Origin: Desulfovibrio sp. UBA2564
Lineage (GTDB): Bacteria > Desulfobacterota > Desulfovibrionia > Desulfovibrionales > Desulfovibrionaceae
Direction: 5' to 3'
DNA: 8,969 nt
NCBI GenBank assembly: GCA_002340305.1
Contig: DDLU01000011.1
Location: forward strand, 1 to 8,969
In this document: positions 1 to 5,796 of the stretch, one piece after another
Layout of the letters: each line of letters starts with the position of its first letter
Numbering within the stretch: the stretch's first letter is position 1
Translations under genes and position numbers: made by a program
The notes under the pieces: generated by a model
What the model was told of the DNA's origin: nothing
The model's database searches: none
The model's input: only the letters and a program-made list of their open reading frames with translations

Positions 1-307
1 AAAGAACCAGTGAAACTACAGCCAGCCACATGGACACAAAAACCATTGCATCAACAGCACTGGCCTTGCCCAGAAAAAACAAAACGCCGCACAACAGCAG
101 GGCTATGTACCCTGACCCTGTAGACGGCGTTATTACTTTCGGGAGCAGGTCCCTACGCTGCCAAGCCACATAAGCGGCAAGAGGCACCACCAGCCAGCAA
201 TAAGAGTAGTCAGCAGTATTCCACCTGCGCAAAAGAGACGGAAAAGAATCCCAATACAGCATGATCCATGCTGCAACAACAAAAACAAAAGATAAAACGG
301 CTGCCAC
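1..307 (-). CDS. Exosortase, N-terminal part (cut by window edge)
   Basis: This is the first 102 codons of a membrane protein that runs off the left edge. The predicted family, exosortases (EpsH/Xrt), are multi-pass inner-membrane cysteine proteases/transpeptidases that process proteins with a PEP-CTERM-like C-terminal tag and are usually encoded in exopolysaccharide loci. Visible features are a first TM segment (residues about 1-17), then LYWDSFPSLLRRW (17-29), then DYSYCWLVVPLAAYVAWQRRDLL (about 33-55). The last part matches the family pattern in which a YSHG-like motif precedes a TM helix and a basic R-R pair; further TM helices follow at about 67-80 and 85-102. The catalytic Cys, Arg and His lie in the missing part. 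The start is GTG at 307: an in-frame TAA lies directly before it and GGGAG sits 8 nt upstream. It follows the heparinase gene by 113 nt on the same strand, in an EPS operon, which supports the call. The Xrt subtype cannot be set from this fragment. Confidence 0.8.
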   Translation of the reverse strand, partial: MAAVLSFVFVVAAWIMLYWDSFPSLLRRWNTADYSYCWLVVPLAAYVAWQRRDLLPKVITPSTGSGYIALLLCGVLFFLGKASAVDAMVFVSMWLAVVSLVL

Positions 308-420
308 TTATAATACTCCCGGAAAAAGAGATCGAGCAATGACTGTAAGAATCACTTGGTTTATTACGAGTAACAGAAAAAAGCATGATCAGGAATATCA
401 AACCGCCTGAAATAAAAAAC
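308..420 (-). other. Intergenic gap between heparinase-like gene and exosortase
   Basis: This 113-nt spacer is the only real gap within the polysaccharide operon. It ends with the exosortase ribosome site, GGGAG at 320-316 on the minus strand, 8 nt before the GTG start. I looked for a hairpin with a T-run and for a convincing -35/-10 pair and found neither, so the exosortase is probably co-transcribed with the upstream genes. All three minus-strand frames contain stops near the exosortase start, so the gap does not extend that gene. Confidence 0.5.
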
Positions 421-2253
421 CTAGTAAAAAATATTCATTTTAAAAACAGTTTCTCCCGCAACATTGCCCAAAGCTACCAGTGTTATTGTAGGAATTCTCA
501 CTCCAAATCGCCGCGAAACCCAGCCCAAAGGAATCCGCCCATCACCTTCAAACAAAGCAAGATTCACATCAGGACAAAATTCCATGCAAATTTTTATTCC
601 TGAATTATCAACCTCAACTCTATTTTCAGCGACAATTTCCAGCTGACACTTTTCATTAAAATGCCAGAACTGCTCTGCCACATGGCTACCTTTGCAGTCT
701 AAAAGATCACTGACAGTAATACACTTACGCTCACGATCTAAACTGACCTTGCGGGAGTGCAGTACAGGATCAAAAAACCGCATGTATCCATCATGCGTGC
801 CATAGAAAACATCTTTCACAGTCCCGCGCTCAACATTGCCTTGAGTATGGGCATGGGTCTTCCACAAAAAATCGCCGGCAGACTCACTTTGGTCCACACC
901 ATCCACCCGCACGGTATTATGCGCTGAGGTCCCTTTAAAATAGCTCCGCCAAAACGAATCCGCACCGTACACATAAGTACCCGGATCAATTAAAAACTCA
1001 CGTCCATTCAGAGCGAGATAAATGGAAAGTGCATCCGCGTGCCCGTGTGCGGCAAGAGGCCCATACCCCAACGGCCCACTATCAATAACCATAAACAGAT
1101 CGGACTGCTCATCACGCAGAATATGATATCCGCCATCGGGATATGAATCAGGTAAATTTTCGGTTTTAATTTCGCCGGTGACAGGTGGAGCCTGATTCAA
1201 AAGGGACAAACCGGAAACAACTCCATCATCGGCATCACCTATCATCGGTGAATTTCCCGCACTATCAGACATTACAGCAATAAAAACACCCATCTTGTCC
1301 ATCTGGTCACGATAGAAGCTGGAAAAAGAAATTGGATCAAAAAGATACGCAAGCCGGAAAAATTCCAAAACAAATTGCTGGTACGCAAGAGCCTGCTCTT
1401 TGTTCACTCCGTCCGGGTGGACCTGCCTTTGAATTTCCTGCTCCAGAATCCCTAAGGCCTTGCTTTTCCAGCGATCATCCCTACCCTCAAAAGGCCAGAC
1501 GCAACAGGCGATAAAGGCTCCGGCAGCCTCCCCGATAAGATGGTTATTGGCTGACGATCCATGTGAATAACTGCCATCAATGTAGTGGATATGCTGGTAA
1601 ATTGATTTCAGCCAGCGATCGCGAAAAATCTGCCCCTGTTCACCTTCAAACATAGGGGAGAACATTCCCCCGGCATAATGCCATGCATGTGCCCAGTTGA
1701 TTAAACGAATCCCCAGCTCAAGAGGACTGGCCCAATGCACTCCCATCATATACGGACACTGCTCCAGCCACGAACTCAGCATGGACTTAAGCACCACCAG
1801 ATATTTCCGATCAGCCGAGACTTTCCAAGCAATGGCAAGAGGAACAGCCTGCAAAAACCTTCCCGGTTCCCAGAGATATTTAATATCCCCGCAAAGAGCG
1901 TAATTCTTGAAATTTAACTGCTTCCCAAAATCAAGAGGAGCCATAGTTCCGGTCAGTGGATCGCGATTCCACTCAGGCTTGCAGCACTCTACCCCTGAAA
2001 GATTAAACACATCCATGCCTTCATCAATCAGTTTATCCGCGACTCGCACTGCGGCAGTAATATCAATGTCCGGTTCCAATTCAAATAGGAGCGGCACAAA
2101 GTCATCAGCCTGATCAAGAGCAGGATCGGTCACAAGCAGCAATCCGCATCTCTGCAAGGTTGAAAGACCTTCGCTTCTACAGCGGCTTAGAATCTCAGCA
2201 AGCCCCATAGCTCTGAGTCTGTTTAAAAACCAAACGGACCGTTCAATATTCAT
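421..2253 (-). CDS. Heparinase II/III-family (polysaccharide lyase-like) protein
   Basis: A 610-aa protein with the two-part layout of heparinase II/III and alginate-lyase-like enzymes, which cleave uronic-acid-containing polysaccharides by beta-elimination. The N-terminal half (about 80-320) should be the alpha/alpha-toroid; it contains ANNHLIGE (about 235-242) and DGVNKEQALAYQQF (281-294), where His238 and Tyr291 are candidate catalytic residues. The C-terminal half (about 370-560) is the beta-sandwich heparinase II/III domain with HGHADALS (403-410), DPGTYVY (423-429) and AHNTVRVDGVDQS (444-456). No signal peptide is evident: the N-terminus is MNIERSVWFLNRLRAMG, as in homologues that accompany exosortase/EPS loci. 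The start ATG at 2253 has GGAGG 6 nt upstream and overlaps the polymerase stop by 4 bp, implying translational coupling. A role in trimming or editing the EPS is inferred from context; the substrate is unknown. Confidence 0.85.
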   Translation of the reverse strand: MNIERSVWFLNRLRAMGLAEILSRCRSEGLSTLQRCGLLLVTDPALDQADDFVPLLFELEPDIDITAAVRVADKLIDEGMDVFNLSGVECCKPEWNRDPLTGTMAPLDFGKQLNFKNYALCGDIKYLWEPGRFLQAVPLAIAWKVSADRKYLVVLKSMLSSWLEQCPYMMGVHWASPLELGIRLINWAHAWHYAGGMFSPMFEGEQGQIFRDRWLKSIYQHIHYIDGSYSHGSSANNHLIGEAAGAFIACCVWPFEGRDDRWKSKALGILEQEIQRQVHPDGVNKEQALAYQQFVLEFFRLAYLFDPISFSSFYRDQMDKMGVFIAVMSDSAGNSPMIGDADDGVVSGLSLLNQAPPVTGEIKTENLPDSYPDGGYHILRDEQSDLFMVIDSGPLGYGPLAAHGHADALSIYLALNGREFLIDPGTYVYGADSFWRSYFKGTSAHNTVRVDGVDQSESAGDFLWKTHAHTQGNVERGTVKDVFYGTHDGYMRFFDPVLHSRKVSLDRERKCITVSDLLDCKGSHVAEQFWHFNEKCQLEIVAENRVEVDNSGIKICMEFCPDVNLALFEGDGRIPLGWVSRRFGVRIPTITLVALGNVAGETVFKMNIFY

Positions 2254-3527
2254 AAACGTCCTCCACCCACAACGTTTGTGCTTCGATTCTGTCCCGGTGC
2301 CCCCAGCTCCTGCTTTCTGCTAATCTTATGTTCCGGCAATTCAATATAAGCCAACACAGCATAAAACATCTGCCCCAATCCAAACCGGGTAACATAACTA
2401 TTGCTGACAAAATTCATGAAGCTGACAGTCAAGAATAAGGCAAGGAAAACATACCGAATCCTCCCCTCCAATTGACGGATTTTCATAAATAGAGCGATCT
2501 GGAACGATACGAAAAGCATAAACCCGACAACCCCGGTCTGGGTAAGCACATCAAAAAAATCGTTATGACTGTTCAACATATTCCCGATCTGCTTACGGGA
2601 CTTGATATGCGTATTGATATTCCCGACTCCCACCCCTGCAAGGATACGGTCCAAAGGCTGGGATACAAATTCTTCAGCGTTGTGCATCCAGATTACAGGC
2701 CGCCCGGAGCCGAATTGAGACTTATCCGGGTTCTTTGTTGAATCAACCATATCAAAGAAAATTGTATACAAAACAGCAGCCGAAAGAAACATTACCACGC
2801 CCAACATAGCGGTGAGTACAGCAAGTAGCTTCTTATTAACCCGAAACAGGTAGTAATAAATAAAGAGGAACAATCCGAAGTAACAGGTACGCACATAGCT
2901 TTTGTATAAACAATAAAGTGCAAACACACTCATGGTCATTGAGAATATAAAAAACATTCTTTGTTTAAGTAATGGTACAAGTCTATCGTCCTCAGCACAT
3001 AGGACCGAATAGATCGCCAGAATCATAATAAACAGGGACATACAATGCCCAAGGTTATGCGGATTTGTATAAACACCACTGAAACGTGTGAGATTAGTCC
3101 AATATATGACTGTATAAACGCCCTTACCTTGCGTAATCAGGTAAGTACTGCCAATAATCGGCAAGGCATATCCAATAAGCATCAGCTTAATGAACAGGGC
3201 ATAGTCCTTAACATTTGTAATTACATTTTTCAGTACAAAGTAGGTAGTAAACGGAAGGACAAATTTGGCTGCATCTTTGATATGCGAGCGGTCAATGTAA
3301 AGAAAATAAATAAACCAAACCCAAAGCACAAAAGCGAAAAGAAATAAATCGACAACAGAAATATTGATTGATTTTGTGACAATGGCCCGTAAAACAAAAG
3401 CGACCATCAAAAGCCCGGTAGCAAAAATAGCAAAGACTTCGGTAACATTAAGGCCAAAAACCAGCCAGCCGATATCCACAAACATGACCGGACGGAAAAA
3501 GAAGAAGATAAATAATAAAACAGTCAT
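2250..3527 (-). CDS. O-antigen ligase / Wzy-type polysaccharide polymerase
   Basis: A 425-aa, strongly hydrophobic protein with roughly 10-12 membrane segments, in the O-antigen ligase/Wzy_C (RfaL/Wzy) superfamily. Such proteins join or polymerise lipid-linked glycan units on the periplasmic side of the inner membrane. Family signatures are RFSGVYTNPHNLGH (148-161), a large periplasmic stretch with FGSGRPVIW (272-280) and AGVGVGN (297-303), and NSHNDFFDVLTQTGVVGFMLF (319-339), whose His321 is in the position of the conserved periplasmic His of WaaL/Wzy proteins. The tail after about residue 398 is polar and Gly-rich. The ATG overlaps the glycosyltransferase stop by 4 bp, and its own TGA overlaps the heparinase-like ATG. 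The gene looks richer in A+T than recD2, which is common for Wzy genes. Polymerase is more likely than ligase given the EPS context, but sequence alone does not decide it. Confidence 0.85.
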   Translation of the reverse strand: MTVLLFIFFFFRPVMFVDIGWLVFGLNVTEVFAIFATGLLMVAFVLRAIVTKSINISVVDLFLFAFVLWVWFIYFLYIDRSHIKDAAKFVLPFTTYFVLKNVITNVKDYALFIKLMLIGYALPIIGSTYLITQGKGVYTVIYWTNLTRFSGVYTNPHNLGHCMSLFIMILAIYSVLCAEDDRLVPLLKQRMFFIFSMTMSVFALYCLYKSYVRTCYFGLFLFIYYYLFRVNKKLLAVLTAMLGVVMFLSAAVLYTIFFDMVDSTKNPDKSQFGSGRPVIWMHNAEEFVSQPLDRILAGVGVGNINTHIKSRKQIGNMLNSHNDFFDVLTQTGVVGFMLFVSFQIALFMKIRQLEGRIRYVFLALFLTVSFMNFVSNSYVTRFGLGQMFYAVLAYIELPEHKISRKQELGAPGQNRSTNVVGGGRL

Positions 3528-4624
3528 ATGACCTTTCCCTTCTTTAACGTCACATCCAAGTGCTCATAAAAGCCGATAATCCGATCCGTTATCTGTCGCG
3601 AACCAAAATTTGCCGCCGCATAGCTACGGGCCGCTTTTGCTACCTTCTGCAGCTTGATTGGATCAGCGAGCAATCCTTCAACAGCACCTGCAATTGCCTT
3701 GGCACTGATTTCTTCCAGCAGAATTACAGTCTCTCCGGGTTTGATAACATCTTTGATGCCCCCGGCATCTGTAACAACCGGAACCAAACCGGAAGCCATT
3801 GCCTCAAGTAATGAAACCGGGCACCCTTCCCTGCTTGTAGGCAAAAGATAAATACACGATTCCTCAAAAGTCCTGCGCTTCTCATCACCCTGAATGTAAC
3901 CCGGAAATACAACATTACTCAGCCCACGCGAAGCTGCGATTTCCATCAACCTTTGTTTTTCAGGTCCGTCACCAGCCATGATGAGCCTCAGGCTATCATA
4001 CTTATCGCAAAGCAACGAAAAGGCATCCAGCAATTCATAAACACCTTTCCCCGGAATCATTCGCGAAAGAAACAGAAGAGACTTCTCATTACTCTCGCAA
4101 GACCGGGAAATCGGTATTTTATCCAAATCTACCATTGTACTGATTACTTTAACATTGCAAATATCAACACCAATGGAATCCAGCCTGCACCTGAAATCTT
4201 CAGCAAGCACAAGAACCAGTCCCGCCCGGTTAAGCACCACGCTCATAAGAGTGCTGTAAAAACGATTTACTGCTATCCGCGCAAAAAAATGCTCATCCCA
4301 ACCATGGATAAAAATCAACACCCTTCCCGAATATCCAAACAGGTAAAACAAAAGCAGCAGCATTCCTTCTTTCATGAAAGAAATGAAATTCAACGAAGGA
4401 TTCATATGAATGACATCAAAGCGGCGGGACCAAAGCAATTTGAAAAAACTGAATAGATCGGCAAAGACTCTGAGCAGACGAGCTATTCCATTCTGGTTAA
4501 GCCTGCGCCCCAATACTGCGGAAGTCACCTCTGCTCTCCCTTCAAGCTCTCGCAACAAAAGCTTAACGGTTTCAGCAACTCCACCCATGAGACGTAAATC
4601 AGGGGAAACAACCAGTAAACGCAT
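3524..4624 (-). CDS. Glycosyltransferase family 4 (GT4)
   Basis: A 366-aa GT-B fold glycosyltransferase, predicted to be cytoplasmic and to add a sugar from an NDP-sugar donor to a lipid-linked EPS precursor. The N-terminal acceptor domain carries MGGVAE (13-18), the usual glycine-rich loop. The C-terminal donor domain carries FLSRMIPGKG (185-194; Arg188 and Lys193 fit the phosphate-contacting R/K pair), GDGPE (218-222) and SREGCPVSLLEAMASG (264-279), with the E-x7-E pair at Glu266 and Glu274. The length is normal for the family. The start ATG at 4624 is preceded by AGGAG with 5 nt spacing. It is the first gene of the minus-strand operon seen here; its stop overlaps the polymerase start. The sugar and linkage cannot be read from the sequence. 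Confidence 0.88.
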   Translation of the reverse strand: MRLLVVSPDLRLMGGVAETVKLLLRELEGRAEVTSAVLGRRLNQNGIARLLRVFADLFSFFKLLWSRRFDVIHMNPSLNFISFMKEGMLLLLFYLFGYSGRVLIFIHGWDEHFFARIAVNRFYSTLMSVVLNRAGLVLVLAEDFRCRLDSIGVDICNVKVISTMVDLDKIPISRSCESNEKSLLFLSRMIPGKGVYELLDAFSLLCDKYDSLRLIMAGDGPEKQRLMEIAASRGLSNVVFPGYIQGDEKRRTFEESCIYLLPTSREGCPVSLLEAMASGLVPVVTDAGGIKDVIKPGETVILLEEISAKAIAGAVEGLLADPIKLQKVAKAARSYAAANFGSRQITDRIIGFYEHLDVTLKKGKVI

Positions 4625-4629
4625 CCATT

Positions 4630-4634
4630 CTCCT
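4630..4634 (-). promoter_or_regulatory. Ribosome binding site of the GT4 gene
   Basis: AGGAG on the minus strand, 5 nt before the ATG at 4624, fixes the start of the glycosyltransferase. A second ATG four bases upstream is in another frame. The site follows directly after the 3' arm of the leader inverted repeat. Confidence 0.65.
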
Positions 4635-4635
4635 G

Positions 4636-4668
4636 TGAGGATTTCTATGTTTGCCTTAAAATACCTCA
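4636..4668 (-). repeat. Bulged inverted repeat in the leader of the EPS operon
   Basis: On the minus strand TGAGGTATTT (4668-4659) can pair with AAATCCTCA (4644-4636), giving nine base pairs with one bulged base and a 14-nt loop. The 3' arm ends one base before the AGGAG ribosome site of the glycosyltransferase gene. It could be an mRNA leader hairpin affecting translation, or a DNA operator. No T-run follows, so it is not an intrinsic terminator. Function is unknown. Confidence 0.4.
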
Positions 4669-4693
4669 GTTATCACCACGATTCCAGTTAATT

Positions 4694-5056
4694 ATGTATT
4701 TAATAAGCTTAAGAGAAAGGGCAAAATGCATGGTTCCCGCCATTGATGATGCCGGGACAGAATATTCCGGCCTGACTTCCATTGCGGAAATCAAGCCGGA
4801 AGGCATCAAGATGGAGAAATCTTTCATGGAGAACATGGAGCCCAATCAGGTCAACCGGGCTTTGATTGATACCTCCGCCGACTTTACAGAAAAAATCGGA
4901 GGTAAGCTGATTGTAAAAGGTGTGGAAACACATGCACAGGCCCTGACATTACGCCGTACATCAGACTTTCTCGGCAATACCGGAGCATACGGAACCCCGG
5001 TTAAGATCAGGTCAATGGGGTTGAGTCCGTTGAATACAACACTCCGGCTCCCTTAG
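4694..5056 (+). pseudogene. Degenerate C-terminal half of an EAL domain (c-di-GMP phosphodiesterase relic)
   Basis: An open frame of 120 codons that resembles the second half of EAL domains, which hydrolyse cyclic di-GMP. Readable matches are PAIDDAGTEYSGLTSIAEIKPEGIKME (15-41; compare the family's DDFGTGYSSL...K-I-D), NRALIDTSADFTEKIGGKLIVKGVET (54-79; compare the -AEGVET- motif) and a distorted tail at 90-104 where families read -YGQGYFL-RP-. The whole N-terminal half, including the E-A-L metal-binding motif, is absent. The usual Asp after Lys39 is Glu, the Glu of the E-G-V-E-T motif is Lys75, and the Gln-Gly motif is lost, so catalysis is not expected. There is no clear ribosome site for the first ATG; an internal in-frame ATG at 4730 has AAAGG 9 nt upstream. 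It lies opposite the EPS operon leader and converges on tetR, 23 bp away. A remnant is most likely; expression as a small protein cannot be excluded. Confidence 0.7.
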
Positions 5057-5079
5057 TGCGACAGGCTTTCGAGAGATCC

Positions 5080-5667
5080 CTATGACATCAGTCGCATAAA
5101 AACATCAACGGTACGCTCTGCGTGCTCATCCATATCCTCCGCAGTAGGAGAATCAAATCGACCGAGGAGAACACCCATGGTCATTGAAAGCAAAGTACTT
5201 GTCAGCATCTTACTGGCATATTCAATATCAGGAAAATTAAAACGCTCAGCAAAAAATACAGCCAACCTTTCATGAACATCCGTGGGTCCGAGGGCAAAAT
5301 GAGCGCGGGCCATTTCCGGGGCTTTGGGGCCTTCAGTCATCATGAGCCGCATTGTCGCAAGATATTTAGCAGATAAATGACACCTGACGAATTCTTTTGC
5401 GAAAAACAACAAAGCTTCCCTGTCATCTTCACGGTCCAACTCAGAAAGAAAATTAGCGTGAGAGGTGTCCTCTTGATACTCGAGAACCGCAAGATATAAT
5501 GCTTCTTTGGCATTGTAATAACGATAAACTGTCTGCTTGGTTACTCCGGCTTTGGCAGCGATACTATCCATACGCGCGCCGATATACCCATCTGCACGAA
5601 AGACCTCGACAGCAGCCTCTAAAATAGCGGTCCGTTTGAGTTCTTTCTTTTTTTCCATCTTTTTCAC
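5080..5667 (-). CDS. TetR/AcrR-family transcriptional repressor
   Basis: A 195-aa regulator starting with GTG at 5667. An N-terminal TetR helix-turn-helix lies at about residues 12-62: RTAILEAAVEVF, then MDSIAAKAGVTKQTVYRYYNAKEALY, the classic signature. The rest is a helical ligand-binding and dimer domain; the stretch LATMRLMMTEGPKAPEMARAHFALGP resembles AefR-like C-terminal domains. I chose the GTG because GGGAGG lies 8 nt upstream. Longer versions from ATG 5727 (215 aa) or ATG 5700 lack a ribosome site, and the 5727 start would lie upstream of the predicted promoter -10. An ATG at 5658 is three codons further in. The gene is divergent from a DMT transporter, and two related inverted repeats lie between them, so it most likely represses both the transporter and itself until an unknown ligand binds. 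Confidence 0.88.
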   Translation of the reverse strand: MKKMEKKKELKRTAILEAAVEVFRADGYIGARMDSIAAKAGVTKQTVYRYYNAKEALYLAVLEYQEDTSHANFLSELDREDDREALLFFAKEFVRCHLSAKYLATMRLMMTEGPKAPEMARAHFALGPTDVHERLAVFFAERFNFPDIEYASKMLTSTLLSMTMGVLLGRFDSPTAEDMDEHAERTVDVFMRLMS

Positions 5668-5675
5668 TTCGATTT

Positions 5676-5681
5676 CCTCCC
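5676..5681 (-). promoter_or_regulatory. Ribosome binding site setting the tetR start
   Basis: GGGAGG on the minus strand, 8 nt before GTG 5667. It is the only strong Shine-Dalgarno near any possible start of this gene and argues against the upstream ATGs at 5700 and 5727. Confidence 0.7.
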
Positions 5682-5697
5682 AATCATTCTCAAAAAA

Positions 5698-5713
5698 CAT
5701 ACTACTCAGTATG
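5698..5713. promoter_or_regulatory. Inverted-repeat operator 1 (tetR side)
   Basis: CATACT-ACTC-AGTATG is a perfect 6-bp inverted repeat with a 4-bp centre. It shares its half-site with operator 2 (5747-5766); the combined half-site is about ATCATACT. It overlaps the predicted tetR -10 (5704-5699) and lies about 30 bp upstream of the GTG start, fitting autorepression by the TetR protein. The size and symmetry are typical of TetR-family sites; binding is inferred. Confidence 0.65.
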
Positions 5714-5727
5714 ATTTTTATTGACAA
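5699..5727 (-). promoter_or_regulatory. Predicted tetR promoter
   Basis: On the minus strand TTGTCA (5727-5722) and TAGTAT (5704-5699) are separated by 17 bp, a good sigma70-like pair. The -10 lies inside operator 1. Transcription would start near 5692, about 25 nt before the GTG at 5667. The -35 overlaps the one used by the divergent transporter promoter. Confidence 0.5.
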
Positions 5728-5749
5728 GAGTTTCTTTCAAATTTAAATC
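5721..5749 (+). promoter_or_regulatory. Predicted transporter promoter
   Basis: TTGACA (5721-5726) is a perfect -35; 17 bp later TAAATC (5744-5749) is a weak -10. The start point would be near 5756, in the centre of operator 2, giving a leader of about 40 nt before the ATG at 5797. The weak -10 next to a perfect -35 fits a promoter under repressor control. Confidence 0.5.
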
Positions 5750-5766
5750 ATACTCATGGGTATGAT
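5747..5766. promoter_or_regulatory. Inverted-repeat operator 2 (transporter side)
   Basis: ATCATAC-TCATGG-GTATGAT is a perfect 7-bp inverted repeat with a 6-bp centre; over 10-base half-sites only one position breaks symmetry. It shares the CATACT/GTATGAT half-sites with operator 1, the centres being 51 bp apart. It covers the predicted start point of the transporter, so a bound TetR dimer should block that promoter. Confidence 0.7.
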
Positions 5767-5796
5767 TATTTTTTTACAAACCAAGGAGTAAATCCC

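Noticed and set aside
133..339. Minus-strand 68-residue frame with hydrophobic stretches
   Set aside because: It overlaps the exosortase coding frame in another register; the exosortase frame has the ribosome site and recognisable family motifs, so this one is a shadow.
210..401. Minus-strand 63-residue frame beginning MIFLIMLFSVTRNK
   Set aside because: No ribosome site and no family likeness; it runs across the intergenic gap and out of frame into the exosortase gene. I also considered it as a frameshifted exosortase N-terminus, but the GTG start already gives a normal N-terminus.
308..420. Possible internal promoter before the exosortase
   Set aside because: TTGATA and TAATAA boxes can be found but not with a matching partner at 16-18 bp, so there is no supportable promoter.
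3045..3347. Plus-strand 100-codon frame opposite the polymerase
   Set aside because: Antisense shadow of the hydrophobic Wzy-type gene, with no recognisable domain.
3953..4456. Plus-strand 167-codon frame opposite the glycosyltransferase
   Set aside because: Composition is Lys/Gln/His-rich low-complexity as expected for an antisense shadow, with no ribosome site; the minus-strand GT4 motifs are decisive.
5057..5079. Terminator between the EAL relic and tetR
   Set aside because: GCGAC (5058-5062) and GTCGC (5091-5095) could pair, but only over a long loop that reaches into tetR and without a T-run.
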